From the NCBI GenBank assembly GCA_009760855.2, contig WPIO01000022.1, forward strand, positions 5,061,001 through 5,125,000: a stretch of 64,000 nucleotides of DNA, written 5' to 3'. Under the pieces are notes generated by a model that was given only the letters and a program-made list of their open reading frames with translations, did not search any database and was not told where the DNA came from. The position numbers and the translations under genes were made by a program. The DNA is from Cristatella mucedo. Taxonomy: Eukaryota; Bryozoa; Phylactolaemata; Cristatellidae. The first letter of the stretch is position 1. The number at the start of each line of letters is the position of its first letter. Positions 1 to 10,475 of the stretch are shown here, in pieces.

Positions 1-894
1 GGCGGTTGCGGTTAGTTGGCCGAGCCATGCTAAATAAGCTAGTCTACCGCGGGTTAGGGCGATGAGGTAAGACAGCGTGTGGATCCATGCACTCGATTGA
101 TCCGTGCAGTGGACAGAGGCGGGCCGGGGTGGTGCAAGTATCGGCAGACTAAAAGAAGAATGGTCGCGGTGTGATCTTTAAGAAAATGAGAGTCGCTGAA
201 AAATTGACGGCGAATTGCCGGTGGAATTAGTTAAAGAACCTCGGCGTCAGGTTTTTCTCGCGAGCGAGCGCTCTGGATTTGGCGATTGCAGGAGCGTCTA
301 GCCATCTGGGAGCTCAATCTGCCCTCGTGAATTCAGCCTTCTGCCAGCGAGAGCTCCCTATCACTCCTTCCCGTGCGGATATCAACGAACCGGTAGCTCT
401 CATCAAGCCGTCGTTTTATGACGGCTTACATGACCCGGGACGCAGATTACGCTATGCTGAGTGCTTCGCGTTGGCTGGGCGCCAACCGCTAACTCGTTTG
501 TGGAAGCGTTCGCCAGTGTCGTCCGCAGACGAAGCAGTCCGATTGCAGCGCGAGGAAGTCAGCGGGGCGTGGTCGTGACGCAGACGTCCGACCTTGCGTC
601 TGCCCCGCGGTTCCGTCCTATTATGAAAGTCAAACTGCTACCCTAGTTATCGCTCTCTTATACTGTCTCCGGGTGGGGCCAGTGAGACCCTATCCGCACA
701 AAGCCCACTTACTTCGAAAGCGTCACGCGGCCTTGCCGAAAGAAGATGGCACAGGAGCGCCTGGTCCTTACCCGCGGACTCTATTAACCCGATTAAGCAA
801 GTCATTACAACTCGAATTAACCTGCCGGCGAATCGGGCTAGTGCCGCCTCTTTCGACGGCTGCGAGCGAATGCCATCGGCCTTGCCCCGACGCT

Positions 895-930
895 CGTCCG
901 TCCGTCCGTCCGTCCGTGTGTCCGTCCGTG
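895..930. repeat. (CCGT)n microsatellite
   Basis: About eight CCGT/TCCG tetranucleotide units with one GTGTG interruption. Confidence 0.9.
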
Positions 931-1473
931 GGGCGTATCGCGAGCCGTTCGTATGCTTGCGTGGCGTGCATGAGTACTCAAGTGCTCGAGAGTGGCAGCT
1001 TCGGGTGCCTGAGTAGGAAGCCACCGACGGATCGGGCGAATCGCTGGCGGCGATTCAGCGCGACAGGGTGGGCGGGACAGTATTTGCCCTTCGCAGCTGT
1101 CGCGCCGCAAGGCGCCAGCGATTCGCCAACAAGCGCACGCCAAAGCTTTGTCCTTGACATTCTTCGACGGCCAAACGGCGGCGCGTCAGTCCGACGTCAT
1201 CCGGGCCCGCTTTCAGCCGGCCGGCCCCGCCCACCCGAGTGAGGATCGCTCGTACGCTCTCGGTTACGAGATAAAGCGGGCGACATTGCAAAGCTAGCGA
1301 AGACCCTCGGACGAACTTTCACGAGCGCACGCTCGTGGGAAGCGAGCGCCCGCGGCGCGTCGTGTCACAGCCATCTGCCGTCCGTCAGCAGCCGCCTGTC
1401 GGCAGCTGTGTCTCTAGTCAGCAGCCGTCACGTCTCGACAAGACGAGAGGGCGCACGCGAGCGAGCTGCTAGC

Positions 1474-1521
1474 GGGGGAGGGGAGGGGAGGGAGGGAGGG
1501 AGGCTAGGAGGAGGGGGGAGG
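1474..1521. repeat. (GGGA)n purine tract
   Basis: Repeated GGGGA then GGGA units form a purine-only run on the plus strand. It could form triplex or G-rich structures. Confidence 0.85.
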
Positions 1522-3410
1522 CGCTCCGGCTGTCGCCCTGGCCGCAGCCGAGGGACGCGTTTAGACAGCGGCGGCGGCGCGCGGGCCGGGCAAGCCCCTC
1601 TTCTGCCGCGACGCGCGTGCCGTGGCGCGCGGCTGCGAAAGCCTGGCCGTCGACGGCCGACGGCTTTCGAGGCTCTCGATCGCGGTTTCGTCGCTCGTGA
1701 CTGCGTCATGCGCCGTCGGCGGCTGATCCGCTTCCGGCTCCCTCGCATTTCGCCGGCCGTTCGCGCGCTAATCCCGGTTGACGACAGAGACAGATTCGAT
1801 AAAGACAGAGCCGAGGTAAAAAGAAAAAGGGGCCGAAATCTTCAACCTCTTTGGCTCGGGAGGGAGGGAGGCGGGGGCGGCGGGTGCCTACGTTATCAAC
1901 TAGCGTGCAAACAATCGTCCGCCTGTGTGCGTAGCGATTGCGAAGCCGTCGGACCGAAGATCAGCAGCGCAACTCGTGTCGTCCGGGCTGATCTCGCAGT
2001 GCAGCGTCGCCGTCCAGCGTCGCCGGCTTCAGCAGCATCAGCAGTGCACTCGCTCGCACGCCCACTGCTTCCGGCCAAGCCGGCTAGATGCTGCTTCCGC
2101 CAGCATAGCGCAGCAGCGAGTGTAGCGCATTGTAGTGTAGTGTAGCGAGTCTAGCGCAGTAAGTCAGTAATTGTTGTGGGCTGGTGTGCGAGTGCGCTCA
2201 GTGACGAGATGTAGCTTTGACCATACGGCCGACCGTCGGTCACGACTAGGCGTGCACCTCCAGAGATTTCGCCATACCAATTCGTGGCAATTCATAAGTA
2301 CGCTTCTCGGTGCTCGCTCATCTAGCTCGCCGCGAAGTACTCTTTGCAGCGGCCCGTCTCCGTCGAGTCGAGATCGCCGAGGCGGAGGCCATCGCGACTC
2401 GCCCGGCGGCGGTGCATAAATTAGACCGCTCACTGGCGAAAGCAAGCGAATGGGGGAACGGCAGCACCTCGACGGCCGCGCCTCTGCTACTCACTCTGCG
2501 GCGGCCTCTGGCGGGCAGTTCGTTCAGCACTCGGCGACCCAGGCCAAAGCACAGTCTCGCCAAGAAAAAGGAACAACGCTGAACGCCTTCGCCCGACGCG
2601 AAACTCATTAGGCTCGCTGCGAGCAATTTACCACCTATATCCGCGAACGGCGGAATGGCGAGCGAAGAGTGTGAAAACATTGCAACGCATACGCGATACG
2701 CCCATGACCATCTCGGCCGCTACGCCAGAGCTCGATTGGCGAGATTCGTGTACGCTAGGATGGCTGCGGTGTGCCCGAATAAGCTAGCCCTGAAATTGGA
2801 TGAAGCTTGAGTGTCGGAAGGTGAGTTGTTACAAATTTCTTAGAGTGGGTTCCGACTTCCACGGCCACCGCCGACCAAAGCGGCCACCGCAGAGTTCTCG
2901 AAGGATTTCGGAGCGGCTGTGAGTAGGGTAGGTTTACGACCTCCAACCCACTGGTTTACAGCAGAGGTGACGTGCTCGCCTATCACATGACCAAGGTCGT
3001 GCGCTCGACCTCTGCAGCATAAGTAAAGCAACTAGGTGGAGATTAAGTTCTCTCAGGGTGGTATGTGAATGGACTGTATTTGTATGCGAACGCTCGAGCT
3101 CGCCTCCGCAGCCGCCCTCGGCGGCGACGTCATCGGCGTCCACACCGAGCGCTGCGAGCCAGCGCTGCAGGAGTTGTCTCCTCGAGGCGAGCCCGAGAAT
3201 CGGAGAGAAACCGCTGTGCCGTTCGTTTTCTGGGGGAGGGCGGCTTCAATTAGAGCCCTCTCCATCGCTGGCCGAGTTTTTAGGCAACCCATGTCGATTT
3301 AGCCCCGCGATAAACCTGAAAGCCACCTCTTCATTGAATCCGAACTTATTCAACCGCAGCCGACTTGGGGAGCGGCAAGCGACTGCAACCTTGGCGACGA
3401 GACGGGATGT

Positions 3411-3485
3411 CAAGCCAGCCTGTCAAGCCACCCTGTGCAAGCCGCCCTGTGCAAGCCACCGTGTGCAAGCCAGCCTGTCAAGCCA
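3411..3485. repeat. Minisatellite, 14-bp unit, about five copies
   Basis: CAAGCCACCCTGTG and close variants (CAAGCCAGCCTGT, CAAGCCGCCCTGTG) repeat in tandem about 5.3 times with 13-14-bp spacing. The ORFs crossing it are consequences of the repeat. Confidence 0.88.
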
Positions 3486-3825
3486 TCGTCGAAAAGGATT
3501 TCCGTTGGCCAGCTGCGAGAGCCCGACGAGCCCTCGTCAAGGGCTACATCGACGAGACTACATTTACGCCCGGCGCGTCCGCTCAATCCTATCTTTGGGC
3601 GAGAACATTCATTACTTGAAAACTTCGACGAGCGACAAAGAAAGCTAGACCGCTTTGATATGGCAGATCTTGCATTTCATCCTGCTGACGCATCTTATCA
3701 CCAGCGGCGACACCAATGGGAATCGATATCGCTTATCGTAGCCTTATGCTGCCGCCAGCCGAGAGATTGAGATTTCGAAACTCGGCGAGCCTGAGCCGGC
3801 CACCTGAGCCAGCACTACCTCCTCT

Positions 3826-3845
3826 GCCGCCCGCCCGCCCGCCCA
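3826..3845. repeat. (CCCG)n microsatellite
   Basis: Short run of CCGC/CCCG units. Confidence 0.75.
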
Positions 3846-3957
3846 CCGCTTAGTGCACTCACGTACGCCATGCCCGCAGAACAGGAAGGCGAGTGCATAC
3901 CCTTAGAAGTCGCTTCTCGATTTACAGAAGCGGGGAAGATTTCCTCTCTGCTTGCAT

Positions 3958-4255
<298 letters not shown>

Positions 4256-4259
4256 CTCT

Positions 4260-4978
4260 TCTATCTCCATCTCTCTGCACCACTCTGGCGCTATTTTTCA
4301 GTTTACCCGTCTTTTTTTCTCTCACCGTTTTCCTCTCTCTCCCTCAACCGATCGATCTGCACCGAACAGGGCTAGATGGCTTGGGAAGTGATGAGGATGA
4401 CGTGTGTGGGCGGTCTATATATGCGGCTCGCTGTTCGGGTAGCTATCGCTAGAGTGACACACTTTTCTTTCTTTCTCTCTACACCCGCTACGACCGTTGG
4501 CATAGCCGCGATTAACTTTAAGGCTCGTAACCGAATCTTGCCAGTAGCAGCCAATCGTAAGAATGCTAAAGACGAGCGCCCTGCGGGTCTGCCGCGGGAC
4601 GCACCGCGCCCGGTCGGTCCGAGAGCGGGCTGTTGCTCACTACCTCCACCCACCCCACCCGGTGGTCACACATCCCCCACACAACCCACCCGGTGGCCTG
4701 CGACGACGGTTTCGAGCCGATAAAAAATTCTCGAAACCGGCCTAAAACAAGCTTCGGTCACTGCCGGCTGCGACTGGCGCGATTCTTTGGGCGATCGTCC
4801 GAAGTGACCGACCAGCCGACCCGCACAGGAAGCGTCCGCTTCCTCTGCACACGACGACTGCACAAGCGCGCTCGGCAGCCACCTGCCGGACGTGGCGCTC
4901 GGGCGAGGCTCCAGCGAGCGGCTGCTGGCGCTCTCCGGCGGCGTCCGGGAGCGCCGACGACGGAGGCTGCGGGCACTC
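4260..4978. other. Sequence between the CT array and the NHERF exon: intron
   Basis: No conserved coding frame was seen. A short CCCACCCGGTGG motif occurs twice at about 4656-4696. Its position downstream of the splice donor makes it the start of intron 1. Confidence 0.5.
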
Positions 4979-4980
4979 AC
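4979..4980 (-). other. Splice donor of the NHERF-like exon
   Basis: On the minus strand the exon reads CGCCCCGCCG|GTGAGTGCCC, a good match to the GT(A/G)AGT donor consensus. It follows directly on the end of the PDZ homology, which supports a real exon-intron border. Intron 1 would run leftwards from 4980 for at least 4.9 kb. Confidence 0.8.
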
Positions 4981-5341
4981 CGGCGGGGCGCGTCAGCGGG
5001 CACTGCAGCACTCGGACGTTGGGCAGGCCGCTGGTGACGACGATCATCTGCTCCTTGTAGTACGCCTCCGCCTCCTTGTCGACGACGAGCAGGCTCGTGC
5101 GGCCGTTGCCGGCCTTAATCCGGGCCACGACCTGCTGGTGGTTCTCGTTGCCGATATTCATGCCGTCCACCTCAACGATGCGATCGCCCTCGCGCACGCC
5201 GGCGTGCGCCGCCGGCGAGCCTGGCTCCACCTTGCCGATGTACTGTCCCGTCTTGGACTTCTCGGCGTGCAAGTTGAAGCCGAACCCGTTGAAGTCGGGC
5301 CACCGCACGAGACTGCACAGGCGTATCTCCTTGTTGGACAT
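4981..5341 (-). CDS. First coding exon of an NHERF-type PDZ scaffold protein (partial gene)
   Basis: NHERF proteins are cytoplasmic adaptors under the apical membrane. Their PDZ domains bind C-terminal tails of transporters and receptors, and the C-terminus usually binds ezrin-type proteins. The exon encodes 120 residues plus one base. A PDZ domain starts almost at once: carboxylate-binding loop GFGF at residues 19-22, [12 protein letters not shown] in the middle, GDRIVEVDG at 52-60, and His68 (NHQQVV) at the start of the second helix, as in class I PDZ domains. [12 protein letters not shown] follows, as in NHERF. The start is secure: an in-frame TAG lies two codons upstream and position -3 is A. 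The exon ends at CCG|GTGAGTG (donor at 4979-4980) in phase 1, and reading on gives only low-complexity sequence. No second PDZ or ezrin-binding exon was recognised in the left 5 kb, so the rest lies beyond the window. PDZK1-like proteins are an alternative. Confidence 0.88.
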
Positions 5342-5960
5342 TCTCTACCCTGCTGTTCTCGCCGCTGCCGCCGCTGCCGCTGCTGCCGCTGCTTCGGAGC
5401 TCTGGCGTCTCGCTTTCAGCCGGTCCGGCGGACGAGCGCTAATTGGCTGCGGGCGGAGCGCGGCGTGCAACGGAGGGATACGAAAGGGGCGGGCGGCCCG
5501 AGAGGCCGCCGCTCAGGCGGTGGTCACGTGACCGCAGCAGCCGCTCCGCCACGGCGCGGCTTTCCGGTGGGAGGCGACCGGCAGCTGTGACGCGCTTCGA
5601 GTGCGTGGAGCGAACGCGATCTGCCGCCGTCGTGGAGCTCGCCAAGCGAACTCCGCTGGGAGCGCGCACCCGACGCTGCGGACAGAGGCCCTCCGCCCCA
5701 CCGCTGAGGTTCCTTCGAAACCGCCGTCGGCGCCGCGTCGGCGGGACGGACGTGGCTTGCTCTCGTTTCGCGGCGTCCCGGAGTGGCGTGGCTGGCGCCC
5801 GCGCATCGCCGCGGGCGCCTCCTTCTCCGTGGTCGTCCTCCATTGCGGCTCGTTCTCCGAGGCCGTCCTCCATCGCGGGCGCCTCGTTCTCCGAGGTCGT
5901 CCTCCATCTCGGCTCGCCACCGTGGGACAGAGAAGAGCCCCGGCTTTAGTCAACCGTTGC
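5342..5960 (-). promoter_or_regulatory. GC-rich 5' leader and probable promoter region of the NHERF-like gene
   Basis: This stretch directly upstream of the NHERF start is very GC- and CpG-rich. It has a GCC/GCT trinucleotide run at about 5358-5395, which would sit in the 5' untranslated leader. No TATA box is evident, as is usual for CpG-type promoters. The overlapping ORFs on both strands are arginine/proline-rich products of base composition and are not called as genes. The transcription start is not visible. Confidence 0.45.
5815..5915. repeat. Minisatellite, ~32-bp unit, three copies
   Basis: A motif like TTCTCCGAGGTCGTCCTCCAT recurs three times with spacing of about 31-34 bp inside the CpG-rich region upstream of the NHERF-like gene. 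The copies differ at a few positions, mostly in the GC-rich linker. Confidence 0.75.
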
Positions 5961-6021
5961 AGCTGCTGCAGTGCCGCGCGGGCTTGTTGCCGGCGAGCCG
6001 TCGCAGCCTGTGCCTATGAAA

Positions 6022-6157
6022 AATAATCCTAGCTGATTTAACAGCCTCCTTTTGAAAAGCGACAGAAGAACCTTTATGGCTATCGCCACCGCTTGCAGTG
6101 GCAATAAAAGATCACCCACCGCAGGATTCAAACTCACCTAGTGTGCCATCGCGGCTC
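6022..6157 (-). mobile_element. SINE-S1 copy (tRNA-derived), internally deleted
   Basis: Read on the minus strand it starts with the SINE head seen at 24581 (GAGCCGCGATGGCACACTAGG) and continues to the shared body (CCACTGCAAGCGGTGGCGATAGCC) and end (CAGCTAGGATTATT). The middle of the head, including most of the Pol III B-box arm, is deleted relative to other copies. Confidence 0.75.
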
Positions 6158-6567
6158 GCCACAGGTACAGCTCGGCGAATTTCCCGAGATAAGCAGAGGA
6201 CCGTCCAATCGGCAGTAAGGGTAAAATGAGGCCGCAGACGGTTTTCTCGAGACGCCATTTGCTGGCTGGTGAAAGAGCAGGTTTTGCTCTATTGCGTGGG
6301 CTAAAGCTGAGTTGCACTTAGCTAGTCGCGGAGCAGGACTACTCCGACCATCATTAAACAACAAACCATCCACTGAAGTGAAATTATAATAATATTAACC
6401 GTAATAATAATAATAATAACAGATCATATGCTTAGCGTCCTAAGAGAAGCATATATCTATCCAGGTATTGTATAAATCTACGTTAATAGAATCAATAACA
6501 AGAGCGCATAGCATGCACGTTATCATGCTTAGAAAATCATTAAATAGCAAACGTCATGCTCGGACCA

Positions 6568-6613
6568 GTTCTCTGAGGGCGCAATGAAAAATTTAATATT
6601 CTTATTATTATTA
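6568..6613 (+). mobile_element. LINE-A 3' end remnant
   Basis: AGTTCTCTGAGGGCGC followed by an AT-rich run and (TTATTA)n matches the second half of the LINE-A terminal hairpin and its tail. It lies tail-to-tail against the LINE-C fragment to its right. Confidence 0.55.
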
Positions 6614-6615
6614 CG

Positions 6616-6905
6616 CACCAGCGTGCAAAAGTACACTCGAAGACACTTGGGGCCACTGACGGGGCTCCCTGCTTTGTAGCGTGCACTGGATCACGTGCAC
6701 GGGCACACGCATGCGAAGCAGAGACGAAACAAAAGACAGTGCCACTGGGGAAACAGCTCGAGCTGAGCGGAACGGCGGCGTCTTTAGCTGAGACTTGAGC
6801 GACGCAAGGCCATCGAAGAAGGTAGTGGCTGAGTGAGGCTGGAGGCTTTGAGTCCCAGGCTTTCTGTGCGTGCGAGCGTAAGGCTTGATCACCAAAATAT
6901 TTCAA
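6616..6905 (-). mobile_element. LINE-C fragment, C-terminal part of an L2-like ORF2
   Basis: Minus-strand frames give FGDQALRSHAQKAWDS and, after a frameshift, LASLKSQLKTPPF. These match the L2-type C-terminal signature FGDRAFSSYAPKAWNSLP...LKTHLF of better-preserved copies in this window. The frame is broken and the product dead. Confidence 0.65.
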
Positions 6906-8288
6906 TTTAGAGCGTGGGACGCGACGATCACGAAAGGCGGAAATGCATGTATCAAAATTATCAAAGTGGGCGCGAGCAGGTCTTTATCCCGCCAATATAC
7001 TCGCAAGCGATACGAATGTATGTGTCAAATCTATTACGGTATTCACTAATAAAATGTTCAAGAACAATGCGTGGGCTGCCGTTCGGACCCATCGGCGAGA
7101 GCGAAACTCCTTATGGCAAGACTTGTCTCAAAGTCGTCCTTTTTGACAGAATCTAAATGCGGTGGCATGCAAAAAGCTACATGCGCAAGACTCGTTCTAT
7201 CTTCATTCAATTCACGTCGTCTTTCTGTGGTCTCATATGTTCAGGGTCTCATCACCTTGATCACCAAGTAGCCATTTTTGTCGGATACAAAAAGCATTGC
7301 ACAAGCTAGCGAGTTTGTTATACAGAAAGCTGCAATATTTTAGGCGCGATAACAACTTTCCAGAGCGACCAAATCTCGTACAAAACGAGGCATAATTCAA
7401 GCTTTTATTGCCAGTCCAATCGTCCGAGCTCGTCTCTATCCTTGATTTCTCGGGACTGCCATTCTGCAGTAGCATTCTACTTCTGCGAAGCATACCTACT
7501 TCAAGTCGGCCTCTCATCGCTTCGACGACAGCCGGCTCCTGAATAGGGGATTTCTTTCTTTCACTCTAGTCTGGTCTGAGTCGCTTAAGAGGGAATGTAA
7601 CAACCCCTACAATAAGCAAGGTTTGTTAGTCAGTCAGTGTGCTTGTTAATTCTTTAGTCCGTTACTGACGTCTAGCTAAACATTTGGTCCTTGTGTAATC
7701 TATAGTACTACTACAACGGTACGAAAATAATGAGTGTCATATTGTAAAGGGGGAAGTGAATTATTTGCTAATTTGCATACACAGCGGAAAGATGCTCTCT
7801 CATATTGAAATTGTACATGATTTGCAGCGCCAGCCTTTAGATGTCAGCGACGGACGTGCATACGTGGATTCTGCCCGCGATTATTTAAGGCGGCCTTACT
7901 AAATTTCTAAACACATTTAGAGGGGCTTAGAATATCTATTACCTAAGTTTGAAGATCGTCAGCACGTCTGCACGTTTCATATAAGCAAATAAATGCTGAT
8001 TTTCTCGCTGGTGCATATGAATAAATTTTAGCTACCCTGATAAAATACTATTACCTAGCGATCCTCGTGGGTGACCTAGCCGATTGCATCTGTAGTTTCT
8101 TTGTCAGCAAGATAGACAAGATCAGCGAGTCCATCCCAAAGGTAGCAGCATCCCCTTTGGACTCCTGTCCCTTAATTACATCAGCACAGGACTCTTGTCC
8201 CTTGAGTCCGTGCAGCACCTCAATGTCTACATTCAAGGAGGCCACGATTGATCTCATCCTAGAATTCATCTCCCAGTCAAAGAAGAAT

Positions 8289-8387
8289 ACCGCTTGCAGC
8301 GGCGATAGCGTTTTACGGTAGCTTTTCACGACCTCAGGACCGAGGTCGTGAAAAGCAACCGCCTCACCTAGCGTGCCATCGCGGCTG
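8289..8387 (-). mobile_element. SINE-S1 fragment with an inverted duplication of the tRNA-like arm
   Basis: The right part is the SINE-S1 head on the minus strand (GTGCCATCGCGGCT on the plus strand). GCTTTTCACGACCTC at 8322-8336 is exactly repeated as its inverse at 8343-8357 around a 6-nt loop. The body scrap CCGCTTGCAGCGGCGATAG lies to the left. Confidence 0.7.
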
Positions 8388-8654
8388 TAGGCCCTAGTCC
8401 CACTCTCTTACTTCTATGATGTTTAGATCTGCTTCTGCCCTGCATAACTAACATAACAAATATGTCCTCCGCCTCAGGTAATGTCTCTGCACCTTTGAAA
8501 AGCTTTTGCTAGGCTATTAATTAAAAGAGTAACTGTTACAGGAGAAGTTCAGCCCCTTCCGCTCAATCTCCCTAATGCCGCTCTTATCTAACACACTGGA
8601 ACGAGGAGTGGCTAACTAACTGAACTCTTAAATTGGGACCTCAAATCTAGCAAG

Positions 8655-9480
8655 TAACTTCCAGTCTGGGCTTAGGGCTCATCACTCCAGAGTCAGCATT
8701 GCTTAAGGTGTAGAACGACCTTCTCAGGAATGCAGACTTGGGTAAAGTCTCTCTGCTTGTTCTGCTTGATCATTCGGCAGCGCTCGAAACAATTGATCAC
8801 AAAGTCCTTCTTGATTGTCTCGCCTGGGCATCACTTGCCCTGCACTGCATTAGTTCAGGTCCTCAGTCTCAGTGGGAGACTCCAGAGTATTGAAGTGAAC
8901 GGACAAAGATCCTCCGAGGAACCATTGAAGTGCGGGGTACCTCAGCATGCTCTGTGCTTGGTCCGCTTCTTTTCAAAGTTTATACTTTCCTTCTTGACGA
9001 TGTGATCGCCAAGCGCAAACTAGGCTTTCACGTCTATGCAAGTGACACTCTGTTGTACCTTTGCTTTGATTCCTCCTAGCCCTCCAGCAAGTTTAACTCT
9101 GTACACACTCTTGCTGTATATATTGATGACATCCGCACATGGATGGAAGCAAAACTCTTAAATTGAATGATGATAAAACGAACTTACTAGTTACGGGCAA
9201 ACCAAGTGTTATTTAGACATTGGAAAACCTAACGCTCAAAATCGGCTCCGCCAGCATATATCCTGTTGAATCTGTACGTAATCTAGGTGTCCTGTTCCAA
9301 AGTGACCTTTCATTAGACGACCACATGAGCTCCACGATCAAGTCTGCTTACTTTCAGCTACATAACTTTGCTAAAATTCGGGCTTGTTTAGACAGGGATA
9401 CCAAATCAAAGTTGGTCCATGCATTTGTGACATCCCGTCTTGACTCTGTAACTCACTGCTTGATGGCCTACCGTCATGTG
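8655..9480 (+). mobile_element. LINE-A copy, 5' segment (split by an insertion)
   Basis: This is the degraded reverse-transcriptase region of LINE-A. Frames recall the same peptides as the copy at 48998: the sequence around 8760-8800 matches the LLDLSAAFDTIDH region, and 9020-9070 matches the YADD region, here damaged. From 9220 a clean frame reads the thumb region (VESVRNLGVLFQSDLSLDDH). The match stops at 9480 (CATGTG) and resumes at 10219, so an insertion splits it. Confidence 0.85.
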
Positions 9481-10218
9481 TGTACCCAGGCTGGGTTCGG
9501 TGGACAGGGACCGGACGGCTATAGTGAGGTTTAGGGCCACCGGCTAGGCCGGGGTCGGACCCTACGGCATGGCCGGATGTATGCGGTGACGTGAGGTCAC
9601 CGGGGCTCTTGGGTACGGGAAGTTGGCCAAGTAAGTCGTGGTGTTGGAGGCTCCCGGTCTCGCCGAGTTATGCACCTGGATTCGTGCAGGCGTGCTCCGG
9701 CGATGCGGCCACGCACGCAAGGGAACGAGTACCCAAGGCCCGAGCGGAGCTGGATAGCTCGCTCGTTGTTGACTTGTTTTTATTCCGCTTTCCTCGTGTA
9801 GTGTGTTCGTGAGCCCCCCCCCCGTGTGTTGGCGTCTTTTGGTGGAAGCTTACGACTGAAGTAGTTGTCGACTCGGACTAGCCAGTAGTTACTCAGCCAG
9901 CCGGGTTTTGGATGGCGTACGCTCGTACTGTTGGATTCGGAGTCGATACAACGACAGGACTGCAGAAGCCGACTGACCCCAACTAACACGTTTGTCCGCG
10001 CTTGCGGCGTCATCCCGCGCCCTATAGTTTACTATGTATAGGACCCTCCCTGTAGACTTGTTTAGTTCCCCCGTTGTTGTTGGCGCATGCGTTATAAAGA
10101 TGTTTAACCTGACGGCCGCTCGTCTTACCCTAGCTCGGCGGCATGGCGAGCGGCAGCGTGGCCGGAGTATGGCGGGGTTTGGCGGGAATTAGCCTTTGAC
10201 CCCTGGAACCCGGTTACG
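9481..10218. mobile_element. 738-bp insertion of unknown type inside a LINE-A copy
   Basis: LINE-A continues across this block without loss: left part ends ...CTACCGTCATGTG and right part resumes TGTGCAATCAGG. TGTG (9477-9480 and 10219-10222) is the likely 4-bp target duplication. The block is GC-rich, starts TGTACCCAGG, has a C9 run near 9813, TTATAAAG at 10092-10099, and ends near GGAACCCGGTTACG. I see no transposase, integrase, A/B boxes, clear terminal inverted repeats or poly(A). A solo LTR or a non-autonomous DNA element is possible. Confidence 0.6.
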
Positions 10219-10345
10219 TGTGCAATCAGGTGCTTACAGATAGTGCAAAACTCTGCAGCTAGGTTTGTCTGTCGTGAGCGTCCCAGTTGCTACATCACAC
10301 CACTTCTTGTCGACCTTCACTGGCTCCCAGTCAAGCAACGCATCG
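10219..10345 (+). mobile_element. LINE-A copy, 3' continuation of the split element
   Basis: Resumes exactly where the segment ending at 9480 stops (IRCLQIVQNSAARFVCRER frame) and runs to the SSRHWLPVKQRID region, then jumps back to an upstream LINE-A segment at 10349. Confidence 0.8.
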
Positions 10346-10348
10346 ATC

Positions 10349-10475
10349 CCAGTCTGCCTTATTTCAGCTGCACAGCATTGCTAAAATGTGGGCTTTCTTA
10401 GATACGGATATTAAATCGAAACTGCTCCAGGCGTTTGTGACATCCCGTTTCGATTTCTATAACTCACCGCTAATA
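10349..10475 (+). mobile_element. LINE-A fragment (out of order)
   Basis: Encodes SALFQLHSIAKMWAFLD...KLLQAFVTSRFDF, which lies upstream of the preceding segment in intact copies. The order is therefore rearranged, or a second truncated copy lies beside the first. Confidence 0.75.

Larger units (their letters stand above)
1..3950. other. GC-rich non-coding stretch, probably NHERF intron 1 or flank
   Basis: Many ORFs are open on both strands here, but they are arginine/proline/serine-rich and follow GC content. None shows a domain I recognise, and none resembles a second PDZ. By position it should be intron 1 of the NHERF-like gene on the minus strand. Simple repeats inside it are listed separately. 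Confidence 0.4.
6158..8288. other. Intergenic, no gene seen apart from the LINE scraps listed
   Basis: Moderate to AT-rich sequence with (TAA)n at about 6389-6420. Only short ORFs are present, none with recognisable domains. Confidence 0.5.

Noticed and set aside
1408-2145. 245-codon ORF in the GC-rich left end
   Set aside because: Arginine/glycine-rich, an opposing minus frame is open too, and there is no domain. It is a composition effect.
4409-4420. TCTATATATGCG as a TATA promoter
   Set aside because: It lies inside the presumed intron, has no CpG block or exon next to it, and is only a partial motif.
4742-4978. Reading the NHERF frame beyond residue 120
   Set aside because: After the GTGAGTG donor the frame turns into low-complexity Pro/Arg/Ala sequence, as expected for intron read-through.
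5439-5953. Minus ORFs of 127-146 codons upstream of the NHERF start
   Set aside because: They cross the ~32-bp minisatellite and CpG-rich leader, with comparable frames on the other strand.
9481-10218. Calling the insertion a solo LTR
   Set aside because: It starts TG but does not end CA next to the duplication, and no polypurine tract, primer site or second copy can be seen here. Left as unknown.
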